A DNA stretch of 64,000 nucleotides from positions 22,978,339-23,042,338 of the forward strand of contig NC_054543.1 of NCBI RefSeq assembly GCF_017654505.1, written 5' to 3'. Shown one piece after another: positions 31,055 to 42,109 of this stretch. The notes under the pieces are model-generated. The model worked only from the letters and a program-made list of their open reading frames with translations. It made no database searches and was not told the origin of the DNA. Numbering within the stretch: position 1 is the stretch's first letter; the number at the start of each line of letters is the position of its first letter. A program made the position numbers and the translations under genes. The DNA is from Polyodon spathula (taxonomy: Eukaryota; Chordata; Actinopteri; Acipenseriformes; Polyodontidae).

Positions 31055-31528
31055 TGTTCTGAGCTTAGTATAAAAGCTGCCTTTAGGCCTCTGTAGCTCT
31101 GATGTCAGCGCCCTGCCCTTCAGGTGCTGAATGACTAAGCAGAGCGTAGGAAGCTCAGCCTCTTTTGTTTCAGGCCGCAAGTGCTACTGAAGCGACCTCG
31201 CTGCTTGATGGCTATTTTCTCTTTCAGAGAATCGGGGTTGCATCCGCAACCTTACGTTCTCTTTCAGTTCGAAAATAGCCATCAACTAATGGGTACTGTG
31301 TACCAAAGCAGTCACGAGGGAGACCATGTGGCAGTAGGACAAGATCAGTCTACATGTAAAAAATACACGAAACGGCGCCTCAGTGTCTGGTTCGAAAGAC
31401 ACATGTCCTAACACTGTTCTATGAATAGAGGGTCTTTAACAGTACGATATCGTACCGGGATACTCTTTCCACATGGGTAACGCTGGAGAGAGTACTCAGA
31501 GAGTACAGCAGTCTAATCCAGACTAACA

Positions 31529-32125
31529 CTAAGTGGTCTCTTCCACTGGTGTAATAGAGTCCAAGACCGATGCTCCAAAAAGTGGAGCAGAGGAATCCAG
31601 TATATTCAGTCTGTAGAACCTCATGAAAGTGTGTGGTGTAGCCCAGATAGCCGCAGCACATATTTCAGACACTGGGACACCTTGAAAGAGGGCCCAGGAC
31701 GTCTCCATACCCCTGGTAGAATGTGCCTTCAATTGCCCCGGAGGGGATTGGCCAGCAAATTCATAAGCCAGAGCAATGTCGTCCACTATCCAATGGAACA
31801 GACACTGTTTAGACAATGCCTGGCCCAGCGTCATAGAATCATAACACACAAACAACTGTTCAGTGTGTCTGACACCCCTTGTACGGTCAATATAGCACCT
31901 CAATGCCCACACCGGGCAGAGCATGTGCAACCGTTGCTCCTCCAGAGAAGAGAAGGGAGGAGGATGGAATGCGATCAACTCCACAGATTGGTTCACGTGG
32001 AACAGAGATATTACCTTAGGCAAAAATGCCGAGTTTGGTCGCATGGACCAGCGAAACGAGTGCAAGAAGGGTGCACTGAAAGTCTGAAAGTGCTTGCAGC
32101 TTGCCCACACGTTTTGCTGAAGCAA
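31529..32125 (-). pseudogene. DIRS-like tyrosine recombinase, catalytic part, right copy
   Basis: 198 open codons with KAHSTRGMETSWALFQG and THTFMRFYRLNI-type catalytic motifs. Nearly identical to 16,194-16,790. The N-terminal domain is in a different frame upstream. Confidence 0.78.
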
Positions 32126-32179
32126 TAGCCAGCAAAAATGCAGTCTTTAAAGACATGAGCTTCAGATCGTGTGGAGTGG

Positions 32180-32691
32180 CTAAAATTGGGCTTTTGTAAA
32201 GGCTTCCAGCACCACATCAAGGCACCACAAGGGGAGGCTAGATGTCCTGGGAGGACACAGCCTCCTCACACCCTTAAGAAATTGGGACGCCAGGAAATGG
32301 TTTCCAGACGATAACTCATTTATGCATGTGTGACAAGCAGATATGGCTGCTAGGTACACCTTCAATATGGAAGGGGACCTACCGTCATCTTATAGTTTCT
32401 GGAGAAACTGTAAGATAACTGCCGTGGGGCAGGTAACAGGGCCCTGGCCCTGGGCCAGACACCAGTCCTGAAATAACTGCCACTTATACACATATTGTGA
32501 CCTGGTAGAGGGAGCTCTCGTGCTCTGAATAGTGGCAATAAGTGTCGATCTGGCAGGCATTCCCATTCAGGGGCCAGACCCATAGCTGCATAAGCTGGGG
32601 GGTTAGGGTGCCACAGATTGCCCTGAGCCTGAAAGAGGAGATCCGCCCGCAAGGGGATCTGCCTCGGCTGGCAGTGCAGGAGTTGTACCAT
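32180..32691 (-). pseudogene. DIRS-like tyrosine recombinase, N-terminal part, right copy
   Basis: Two overlapping frames (32,180-32,365 and 32,362-32,691) together cover the core-binding domain. A deletion around 32,390 relative to the left copy shifts the frame near the region that encodes LQKLLDD in the left copy. Confidence 0.7.
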
Positions 32692-32726
32692 GGTCGAAAA
32701 CTAGGTCCTTCAGGGCCACCAATGAG

Positions 32727-33320
32727 CTACCAGAAGCACAGTAGCTTCTCTACCCTGACCTTCTCTAGGAAGGCAGGGAGCAGTGGTATCGGTGGGAAGG
32801 CATCTAGGAGACAAGTCGGCCATTCGTGGGTCCGGGTGTCGACTCCTAAGGGACTGTCAAGGTCTCTCATCAAAAACCAAAGAGGGCAGTGTGTAGACTC
32901 CCGCGAGGTGAAGAGATCTACGTCTGCTCTGCCAAACCACTCCCAGATGTGTTCCACCGCCCTGGAGTGGAGACGCCTTTCCGAGACCAGGGGACCTCCT
33001 CTGGAGAGGAGATCCGCGGCGTGGTTGAGGCGGCCCGGTAAATGGATTGTTCGACGAGAAGCCAGCCTGAGCTGCCACCACAGTAACAGTTGAACCACCA
33101 TACAGTGAAGGCTCACAGATTTCAGGTCGCCCTGGCGGTTGCTATATGCCACGACCGTGGTGTTTTCTGACTGCACCATCACGTGTTTGTTCCGAACCAC
33201 CAGAAGAAGGTGCTGTATGGCTAGATCTTCTGCCCTGAGTTCCAGGGCATTGATGTGGGCTGAGGTCCAAGGCCCCGTCCACACTCCCCGAGTCCCCACA
33301 CCATTACAAACTGCGCCCCA
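32727..33320 (-). pseudogene. DIRS-like RNase H and downstream remnant, right copy
   Basis: Same HINALELRAEDLAI and ENTTVVAYSNRQGD motifs as the left copy. Substitutions include RLASRRTIHLPGRLNHAADLLSRGG, closer to the family pattern than the left copy. The open frame extends to 33,965, but the upstream part is out of frame with the reverse transcriptase. Confidence 0.75.
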
Positions 33321-33463
33321 GCTGTGGTTGGTGGTGTTGTGGTGATTACTTCCCTCCGGAAGATGGGACCCATGGTTGTCTCCTATTGAAGGTTGGAGAG
33401 GATCCTCCACCAGCGCAGCGTTCTCCAGTAGGACTAGGATATCACCAACCTGCAATGTTTGTC

Positions 33464-33844
33464 TCAATGCGGGTGAAGCACAAACAAATTGAACCAAACC
33501 TGGAAAGGCCCTTGGTGGAGAAGGCCCAAAGGAAGGGCCTGCAAGGCAGCAGCCATCAACCCCAGCATGCGCTGACACAGCACCATGCTTACAGTTTCTC
33601 TCAACCTGAATAGGGAGAGACAAGACTCTATTGCGGTAACTCTCTGAATTGTTAATGTGGCCTTCATAGACACCGAGTCTAGATGAAGGCCCAGGAAATC
33701 CGATTGCTGACTTGACGTGAAGCGGCACTTCTGCAGGTTTATCTTGAGACCAAGCCACTGGAGGTGGTCTGTGACCAGCGCTGTATGTGCCAGGGCTTGT
33801 TCCTGTGACTGAGCGCAGAAGAGCCAGTCGTCTAGATAATTCAT
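33464..33844 (-). pseudogene. DIRS-like reverse transcriptase remnant, right copy
   Basis: Opens with MNYLDDWLFCAQSQ and continues further than the left copy, through LPLGLLHQGPFQVWFNLF, because the left copy has a stop at 14,743-14,745. The fingers and most of the palm are absent, as in the left copy. Confidence 0.8.
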
Positions 33845-34162
33845 CAGTCGAACGTCCTGATCCTGCAGGGGGGCCAGAATTGAAGGCTGACCACACTGTG
33901 GAGCAGGTGCTGCCGGGTGTGCTGTAGGAGCACAAGTGGACCTGTGTGGAGGCTGTCACCCCCAAAGGGGGTGACCCCTAGCAGGCAAGGTGGGCTTCTT
34001 TGGGAGCAGCTGGGCATACTGCCTTGACCCCTCCCTGTTCTTCAGCTTCCTCTGGAGCATCTCCTCCACTGCAGGGCCAAAAGTATGGCCAGGAGTGATA
34101 GGGCCATCCAGGAGAGAGAACTTGTCCTGCTCCTTAACTCTAGCCTGGGAGAGCCAGAGTTG

Positions 34163-34525
34163 TCATCTGGTGACCACCAGCGCCGTGAGGCACCGGCCCT
34201 CGGCTCTGGCTGTGAGTTGAGCCTGTCTGGTGACTGCCTCGGAGACCTGATTTAACTCCTGTCTCTGAGCCTCCATGATCACATCAGGGATCTCCTTGAT
34301 AAGAGTCGCCTGATAGGTAGAGAGCATGATCGATATGTTAGAAAGCCTAGCTGCTTGGGAGCAAGCAGCATAAGCTTTCTTGAGATGCATCTCTGTAGTC
34401 CGACATTCTTTATCTGGACATAGTAGGTCCTTGGTTAGCCCAATGCCTGGTGCCTGTACGAGAGCCGCAATGACGGAGTCCACCAGGGAGAAGGCTGCCA
34501 AGCCGACACCTTCTACTCCCTGCAT
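34163..34525 (-). pseudogene. DIRS-like Gag remnant, right copy
   Basis: 120 open codons almost identical to the left-copy product, preceded by the same T-rich tract and cag. Confidence 0.6.
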
Positions 34526-34914
34526 GGAAGAAAAAAAAAGAGCTTTGGCAACCGTACTAGTGTCCTGCTATGCATCAGCTTAGCTGAGGGGAACCAGGAG
34601 CCCTGGGGCTCTTTGTCCCTGGGCCATTCATAGAAAGGATGCCCACCTCGTAGTCTGGGATGGGCTCAGGCTCAAGCTTAGGCTCCGGCTCAAGAGTTGG
34701 ACTGGGCGGCAGGGGAACCGGCGCAGTGTGGTGCCAGAGGCCGACAACATGCTCGTCATAAGTGACTGTTGCCCCATTACCACCTCCATAAAGCGACCAA
34801 TCTGGTCTGTGAGGGCCAAGATCTCGATTGGCTGATCCTTAGGGGACCTGGAGCGCACTCGCCTCGCACCCTGCTGGAAGCAGATCCCAGTCCCACTGCC
34901 CTGTTGGCTCTAGC

Positions 34915-35290
34915 CCAGGGGTGCACGGGGCACCGATGTGTACTGATGAGTGCATGCACAGGTGCACAGGGCAAGGATGTGCACGGGGCATGTAGGTGCA
35001 TAGCACCGATGTGCACGGGAGAGTGCACAAGCACAGGAAGCGCAGCTATGTACACAGACACGGAGATGCACGGGCACGGGTGTGCGCGGGCAAGGATGTG
35101 CACATGGTGCACAGGCATGGATGTGCACGGGGCATGGGTGTGCACAGGCACGGATACGGTTGTGCACGGGTACACGGGCACGGATGTGCGCGGGGTGCTG
35201 GTTTGCATGGGTTTGCATGGGTATGCACAGGCACAGGTGTGTGCGGGGTGCCCGGATACAGGTGTGCACAGGAGGGCAAGAGATACACTC
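34915..35290 (-). repeat. GTGCAC-rich minisatellite in the right DIRS-like element
   Basis: Counterpart of 13,040-13,400 with one extra internal block. Multi-frame ORFs are repeat-derived. Confidence 0.7.
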
Positions 35291-36044
35291 GAGTGGATGT
35301 GGTGAGACACACTTGGGGAATAATCCCTCAGAAAACCCAATTCAAATTTAGAGTGGGAGATCTAAACTAACACGTTGTGTACAAGACATGCCGTGTGCAG
35401 CTGGTGTCTGGAGCAGGCTAAGGTCTAATAAAGACCGCTGCTGTGCTTAAGGTAGGCCCAGGGCCAAGAGACACACACACCTCATATTTCTTTCCTGAAA
35501 GAAAGAAAAACAAAAAGTTAATTACAAGTAAATAATACAATAATTAACAATATGGCTCTAAATAATAACCAGCGAGACAGGCTTGACAGTGTGCAAGCTG
35601 AAAAGAGCAAGTAGCTTGCATAGTTAACGACTCAGCAGAGTGCTTAAGAGGCAATGCCAGCAAGCACGCTGAATATTAGAGCTAAAAGCGGGCGCCAAAA
35701 CCAACTGAGCCTGGTGATTTTGCGAACCGCGCTCAGCGAACTTAAACCTCAGATTCAGTGAAATAAATCTGGGGAAGGGGCAGCTGCCAGCTTCCTGTGC
35801 ACAATTAGGGCAACGGAGCGTACAGACACTGAACTAATTAAATAAAGAGAGATGTAAGAACAACCGTATAGTTACGTTTAATCCCGATCAAGGCTGAAAG
35901 CAAAAGAGGCTGAGCTTCCTACGTGGTGCGCTGACATCTGAGCTACGGAGGCCTAAAGGCAGCTTTTATATTAAGCTCAGCATAATCCTATCGCCTAACG
36001 GCGATACCCATTAGTTGATGGCTATTTTCAAATTGAAAGAGAAC

Positions 36045-36280
36045 TATTCTTACATTCGTTTATAACATGATAATTCATATAATGTAATAACCCATGGTTT
36101 GTTACATTAATACAGCAAAATACCATGTTATATTTTAATTGAAAGATTGTGGAAAGCAGATCTCTCACATTCTTTCTCTCATTGCTCGCAATGTTAAAAA
36201 TGCCTGTAAGCTTTTCCACTTGTGTGACGACATATTTATGTGACATACATGGATCAATCAATTCACGAGACTGTTATGCG
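36045..36280. other. Mirror-related flank outside the right DIRS-like terminus
   Basis: Read backwards on the same strand, this stretch matches 540-778. For example cccatggttt at 36,091-36,100 is the letter reversal of tttggtaccc at 722-731. The relation switches to ordinary reverse complement exactly at the DIRS-like terminus (36,044) and again near 36,285. Confidence 0.85.
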
Positions 36281-36400
36281 GTTCCATCCCAAAAACCGGG
36301 CCTGTGTCATACCTCAGAAAAATTACACAAACTGGCCTTTTTAAGGAAAAAAAGAAACAAATATATTATGTATCTGCGTATCTGTGTTTTTAGTAGCCTA

Positions 36401-36823
36401 TTTAAATCATCCTTAGTCACACTAACAGGTAAAAAAAAAAAAAAAAAAAAAAACTCAAGACGGTGCAGCAACGGACATGGTTGGTGACCTTACGAACGTT
36501 TATGAATTTAAAAAATAAGCGAAGCACCACTAAAATAAGTTTATAAATAATTAACCAACGTTGTTATTATTATTTTTTTTTGTTTGTTTGTTTTGCTGGT
36601 ATCAGCCTAGGTTGCGGTTTAATTAGTAACTTTGTATTAACTGCAGTTTACTATCTTGCAACTTTGTATGTGCTGCGGTGTAAATCCTGCAGTTTAATGA
36701 ATAACTGTTTGTAACCATTTATAAACTCAAGATCAACTATTTTTCTTTCTTTTCTGTCTTTTTAAATTATGTAAACGGATCCTTATACAAATTAGATATT
36801 AGAGCACTTCATCAGCAATATAC

Positions 36824-36825
<2 letters not shown>
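36401..36825. other. AT-rich sequence, no gene
   Basis: A poly-A run at about 36,430-36,453 and T-rich stretches. No coding evidence. Confidence 0.5.

Positions 36826-36891
<66 letters not shown>
36826..36891 (+). repeat. (GA)n microsatellite
   Basis: About 33 GA units, the reverse complement of the (TC)n array found 3' of copies C and D (47,012-47,095; 55,441-55,515). Confidence 0.9.
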
Positions 36892-36892
<1 letters not shown>

Positions 36893-37605
36893 CTGCTTTT
36901 TAAACTCTACAGTAAGGGTAGTAGTGCTATCCTTAAAACTGTAACTCAGGACAGAGAATCTAAATGTTCTGAATTATGCATGTAAAATAAAGGAGAAATC
37001 TGTGATAAATCTATCTGACTTCTGCTTCTTTGTCATCTGGAACTTGTGTAGTGATTTTTTTCAGACCCACCAGTCTGTTTAGAAAGGGACACACCTGTGC
37101 AAAGCCCTCAATTACAAATTAGTTTGGCTTGATTTGCTGGTCTCGTTTTATTTATTTTTTTGTCTATCAGTACACTCTCTGCTAATCTACTTCAGTGGGA
37201 AAATTTGATTTAAAAAAGTATCATTCTGCATTGTTAAAATATGGCAATTTGACCTACAGTATGGTATCTCCCTTGATATTGTCAATCATTTTTCATGATG
37301 TGCCTGTTGACAGTATACAACAAAAACTAACATGATTTGTGTTTAGGCAACATATAATGATTTTAATGAAGACAGAAATTCAATAAGCATAAATGTGTCT
37401 TTAATGTTACTTTATATAGTTTTGCATATCCATTAAAACATGTAAACTGACAAACAAGTACACTGTAAAGTTAAAAGCAGTTTTATTTTACATTTGAAAA
37501 CTACATTGAGATTAATATTGTATTAGTTAAAATCCCATTAAAGCAAACCCACATATTGTCTAAGGGCTGAGCTCTGTTTTGGCACCCTTGAGGTAAAAAT
37601 CTGAT
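36892..37605 (-). repeat. Inverted copy of gene 3' flank, copy B
   Basis: Reverse complement of about 46,300-46,985, including the polyadenylation region. It shows that copy B is in the opposite orientation to C, D and E. Confidence 0.75.
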
Positions 37606-38681
37606 CTATGCTTTCTATGAGATGAACTCAGCATACACTGATTTGCCAGAGGAACATCTATACTCTCCATACTCTGTCTTGACACTCCTGCCCTGTGTGA
37701 GGCGTGTGAGTACAAATGGATTTTCCAGACAGTGATTTACGTGTAACAATTAAAATTTTATTTAATATTACACGAAAAAAAAAAGAAAAATAATAAAGAA
37801 GGATGTGAGGGAGGGAGTGCGGGAGTAATAAAAAATAAAGGAATGGAAGCCTCTTAGTCCTCTTCGCGTTCTGCTTAAATCCAGAAATAAAACAAAAAGG
37901 AATAAAAACAGAAAAGAATCAAGTTAGTAAGGCCTCCGTTTGTGACACAGTCCAAACTCCCAAGTACTTCCCTCCAGCCTTTTTTTCCCCGCCTCTATTC
38001 CTTAGGACCAACCCCGAACACAGTAGCACGTTCCCTTTGGTATGCAAACCCCGCCCCGGTAGTCAGTGGATCACCAATCCCAAACTGACAGGTATCCTTA
38101 ATTTCACTTGACTCCAGTGGCTGGAATTTACATACTCGTACTTCCGCCCCTCACCAAGGTGCCGCCCCTCAAAAAGATGACTTTTGTCATGGTCACAAGA
38201 CCTTGGTAAGGGAAATCCCAAGTTGGTTTGATGCCTTCTACTGTTGGGAGGCTGAATTGCAGACCGAAACCCCTTTGACTCATCACACCCTGGTTAACAG
38301 TAAACTCTACAGGGACTATCACTGACACTTCTTTTCCGATAACATTCACAATTAGGTTTGTATGTGGTGGGAACTTTGCTGGCATATTCAGGGAACTCGT
38401 TTCCTTTTGAGTTGTCGACTCAGTTTTCTCCTTTTCAATGGTGAAAGTGTTGGAAACTGATAGGCTGACCTCCATGGAAACCCCGGGTACAACGTCCATG
38501 GAGAATGTCGTCCCTGCAGTGATGGTGGTGGAGTTGCTAAAGTGCACACTCTGGCTGGCAGTTGATTCATACTCTTTGGTGGCACTTGTAGAAAAGGATT
38601 GCTCAGTGTCTGTTCAGTTCACCCCAATAATCTCATCAATCTTGAGGTTTCTCTCATTCTCTTTCACCATCTGGTCTCACA
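37606..38681 (-). pseudogene. Crystallin/aerolysin gene copy B: aerolysin-like part, split by a solo LTR
   Basis: Homology to the intact copy begins abruptly near the codons for LWDQMVKEN and covers only the aerolysin-like domain. Its coding part (open at 38,128-38,547) includes TTITAGTTFSMD, VSMEVSLSVSNTF and VNVIGKEVSV. A 592-bp LTR-like insert (37,696-38,287) splits it in the codons after TVNQG. The last codons beyond the insert also have a premature stop at 37,615-37,617. The crystallin half and promoter are absent; a retroelement fragment abuts at 38,681. Confidence 0.88.
37696..38287. mobile_element. Solo LTR inserted in copy B
   Basis: The insert starts TGTGAGG and ends CATCACA (TG...CA). 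It is flanked by a perfect 5-bp duplication, ccctg, at 37,691-37,695 and 38,288-38,292. The corresponding sites in C, D and E lack it. Length is 592 bp with no ORF of its own, consistent with recombination between the two LTRs of an LTR retroelement. On the minus strand an aataaa lies near its end. Confidence 0.82.
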
Positions 38682-39010
38682 GCTTTCAGATAAGTTCTTC
38701 ACTGTGCGACGCAACTCTTGGCCACTGAACCCAACATATCTGAGAAACCATGTTGTAGAGTGTGCCACAAATCCTCGACAACCCACCTCCACTGAGTAAA
38801 CTTGGACTCTCCATCCTCGCTGTTCTGCTTCAGTAGCTAGTTGAGCATGCTGAAGTTTCTTTTTCTCATACGCCTCATTCAGAGCATCCTCCATGGCACT
38901 GTTAACTCTACCAGATGAACAAGGCATGCTGATCCAGACCACAAGACAATGTCTGGTCGAAGGTTAGTGGTGGCAATCTCAGGTGGAAAAATAAGTCGCA
39001 ACTGGCTGTG
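38664..39010 (-). pseudogene. Retroelement polyprotein C-terminal fragment
   Basis: The minus-strand product contains EDALNEAYEKKKLQHAQLA, then VEVGCRGFVAHST and FLRYVGFSG. These form the conserved C-terminal block of a common fish retrotransposon polyprotein (I do not assign the clade). Just upstream, in another frame, lies the usual LVELTVPW motif, so there is a frameshift near 38,900. It abuts the truncation point of copy B. Confidence 0.65.
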
Positions 39011-39480
39011 GTTGAGATGGAAAGATTCTGGATGGTGATCTCAAGCACAGTAGAAGAAAGCAACACTGATGTACGGATAAGTAAGCTGGGCTGAGGTGAG
39101 TGGGGGGTGGAGGGGGGGTGAGGCTGGGATGCAAGAATCACTGTTGAGCCCTCTTGAAGTGTTGTGGGCTAGTCGACGAAACACTGAGGACAGAAGGTGC
39201 CCACTTGAAGACCCCAGAGATGCACCCTACTCAGCTCAATCCAGACGATTGTCATGCTGATGTGCTGGGGAGACTGCACTGTGGTTGATCCCTGGAGCCA
39301 GCATCGCAGCCGTTGTGTGCTAATGCACAGGCCAGGCAAAATAAGCTGTTCCTTGAGCCAGATTTACACCTCAGCCACCAACACCAGACAGAAAGATAAT
39401 TACATCTTCAGATGGAAGGAAACGCAAATGGATGGAGATGCAAATGGATCACATTAGTTTACTGTAAAGCTATGTCTTTA
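39011..39480. other. Probable upstream remains of the same retroelement; no intact gene
   Basis: Minus-strand translation near 38,950-39,000 still reads family-like sequence. Further right no frame is convincing. Confidence 0.35.
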
Positions 39481-41000
39481 TTGGTGCTTATCTTGGTGAG
39501 AGCCGAGTTCAAATCAGCATGAAGTTTTGACATCTACTCTCATGTAATGGAAATCAAATCTTACAGTACTTGTAAAGTATATATCGTGGTAAATATGCAA
39601 GATTAAGTAATAATGCATCATAGAAATGTGAGGGTCTATAGTTGCATTACTACAGGCAATTTATCACTAAGGGAATTGTGTCATACATCTTTAAATACCC
39701 CACAGAGTAACTACCATGGGGCTCCACTTCCCGGTATGGCCAAAAGGGTTTAATTCAGCTGAAAAGGTGGGAGAGGAGCATTATTTAAGGTGATGAATCA
39801 AGGGGGTATTGAATTGCAGTGTACGTGGCCAAAAAGCAGCAGGGCAGTCTATGCAGGAGAGAGCGTTATTATCCATTGTGTAGAAACGAGTGTTTAAAAA
39901 GCAACGTGACCTTGAGCGAAACAAACTATGGACCCGGAAGCACAACTACGGTGCAGTAAGGTAGTTGAAATAAATTTATCTAAACGATCTAAACAGGCGT
40001 GTGGTTGGGATTTTTGAAGGATACCTGTGCTGTATGTTTTACAGTGGGAGCTGCGAGTGAAGGCAGCAGCCAAAGATTGTTTTTTATTCCTGCTGTAACA
40101 TGAGGGTGGAGTGTGTTGACATTTTTAAAAAGCATGTTAACTGAACTTGGAGTGTATGGTTCAGGAGATAAACCACCTTTAAAATAACACTGACACCAGA
40201 GACTGTATCATTTGTAACAAATAGCACTTTGCTTACACTGTGCTTGTATTAAAAGGAGTACCAGGACACACGGTGATGAAAAATCCCTGCAACATGAAAG
40301 TATGTGTTGGAACCATGTGTGATAGGAAGTCAACCCCTTTAATTTCAAGACTTTTGTCTTTAGTTGTTGTCTGGAACAAGTACATGGTATTTTGAGTTAG
40401 CTCCGTTGGGAAGACGGGCCTTGTTCTTTTCTTCATTTTTACTATTCAAATGCTGGGATTGCTTCATCCTCTTTGCCCCGGAACTTACCTGTAGGGGGCA
40501 CCCTTTTTCATTGGTGAAACCTGGAAACAGAAAGAAAGTTTGTGCACAACCCTGAACAAGGATAATACAATTGCAGAGACTAGGAAGGATAACGTACCTG
40601 GGAGTCCTCCTGGTGGCGAGTGGTGGAATTGCAGGCCAGGAGGCCACCAGCAATTGAACTCCTAACACACCCGAGAGTGTGGGGCAGTGTTTTGTGTTTG
40701 AGTTGGGTTGAAGAAGTTAAGACTAGGGCCCGGTGAGTGGGCTAGGTTTTTAGTGGCAACACACCTGGAAGGTGTGATTTCACTGTAAATAAACCCTCAC
40801 TTAGACTTTATTCCTGACTCCTGTCTGGTCTCTCATCAGGTTACCTTCCCACAACAGAGCTTGAAGCTCACAGTATGTACTTTACAACTTCTCTTAGCTG
40901 TAATGTGATATTCAATAATGTGATAATTTGCAAGGAGATAACTTGTAATGTGATACTTTGTACTGTAATACTTTGTAACAATTATAAGTTAGCTGGATAA
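39481..41000. other. Repeat-derived noncoding region
   Basis: A block at 39,484-39,545 matches 19,100-19,165. From about 39,700 to 40,855 the arrangement (TATA-like ttatttaagg, later gtaaataaaccctc and a terminal ttcccacaaca) resembles a nonautonomous LTR-type or noncoding element, with undefined ends. Short ORFs have no family motif. Confidence 0.35.
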
Positions 41001-41002
41001 GG

Positions 41003-41019
41003 GCGTCTTCTAAGAAATA

Positions 41020-41065
<46 letters not shown>
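41003..41065 (+). repeat. Dispersed-repeat tail plus (TAA)n microsatellite
   Basis: The taagggcgtcttctaagaaa tail is followed by about 15 TAA/AAT units, as at 29,080-29,149 and, inverted, 19,169-19,240. Confidence 0.8.
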
Positions 41066-41099
41066 TTTGAACAAATCTGTGTAAGAAAACCAAAAAAAG

Positions 41100-41450
41100 T
41101 GATAGACAATATTTTTTTTGTTCTTGTTTTAGATGGACAACAGATGGTATTATCTGACTTTTAACTGAATTATTTTCGCTTAAGTGGATTTGAAAATATT
41201 TACTGTGAGATAAACAACTTCAGGTCGGCAAATCAAACCAAACTGGTTTGTAATTGAGGACTTTGCATCAGAGTGTCCATTTTCAAAACAAGCAGGCTGA
41301 TGGGTAAATAGATTAATCCCAGATTTCACATGTAAACAGCACTTTTATTTTAACAAAGACTTTTCCTTCAGTTACAGGCTTTATTCAGAACACTTAGAAT
41401 CTCTTACTCTAGTATTTAGTTATAAATATGACATTATTATCCCTACAGCA
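41100..41450 (+). repeat. Fragment of crystallin-gene upstream flank
   Basis: Matches 24,140-24,400 in reverse complement and part of 52,080-52,140 directly. It probably marks the upstream remains of a copy whose gene is lost. Confidence 0.6.
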
Positions 41451-41606
41451 GCTTTTAAAAGCACAAAATAACAAAAACTATGATAAATAATATGCATGCA
41501 TATTGATTATTTATTTATTTCTCGGCTACCTTGCCTGCCTTTGATGATGCGTAATAAATTATGGGGTGCTCTAAAGGTGCAAAAAAATAAAATCAATATG
41601 AGATAA

Positions 41607-41611
<5 letters not shown>

Positions 41612-41683
<72 letters not shown>
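41612..41683 (+). repeat. (TA)n microsatellite
   Basis: About 36 TA units. Confidence 0.9.
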
Positions 41684-41685
<2 letters not shown>

Positions 41686-42037
41686 AAGGTAGTGGCCTAG
41701 AAGTGCATGTTTGCCTAGGGCCCTGTGATGAGTTAATACGGCCCTGTTCCTGATCCCTACATCAACCTAGTTATATGTAGAGATGTACCAAGTTTTTAAT
41801 TAATGTCCCAGAAGTGTAAGGATGGGTCTGTGATATGACCCTTATGTTATTTAAGTGACTTTACCACTTGAGGAATAGATGTGTTGGCTTTGATAACATT
41901 TAACAAATGAACAAATATTCAAATAAGTGTCTGAATGTGAACAGATATCGAAATATGAAAAGTCCATGTTTTTCCCAGAAGTATACTAATTCCCAGAAGT
42001 ATTATTTACAGAGCAAGTGTTTACATGTGTGCATCAA

Positions 42038-42109
<72 letters not shown>

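Larger units (their letters stand above)
31055..36044 (-). mobile_element. DIRS-like retroelement, right copy (dead)
   Basis: This is the uninterrupted partner of the left copy, on the opposite strand. It carries the same Gag, truncated reverse transcriptase/RNase H and tyrosine recombinase remnants, the same internal deletion and largely the same frame breaks. The inactivation therefore came before the duplication. The terminus at 36,044 shows the ctctttcaatttgaaaat motif in reverse complement. The right-end palindrome lies at about 31,206-31,286. Confidence 0.85.
27463..36400 (-). repeat. Right arm of the large inverted duplication
   Basis: This is the reverse complement of the left arm, without the nested CR1/Tx1 insertion. 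It therefore preserves the empty CR1 target at about 35,419-35,424. The inner end is at 27,463, pairing with 20,830. The DIRS-like terminus is at 36,044, pairing with 779. Homology resumes in normal reverse-complement sense at about 36,285-36,400. Confidence 0.9.

Noticed and set aside
767..36055. cttacat at 767-773 and 36,049-36,055 as a target-site duplication of a 35-kb composite element
   Set aside because: Offsets from the two termini differ, DIRS-like elements make no target duplications, and outer flank homology shows the arms extend beyond these points.
40233..40668. Overlapping ORFs on both strands near 40.2-40.7 kb
   Set aside because: No family motif, non-ATG starts in part, and location in repeat-derived DNA.
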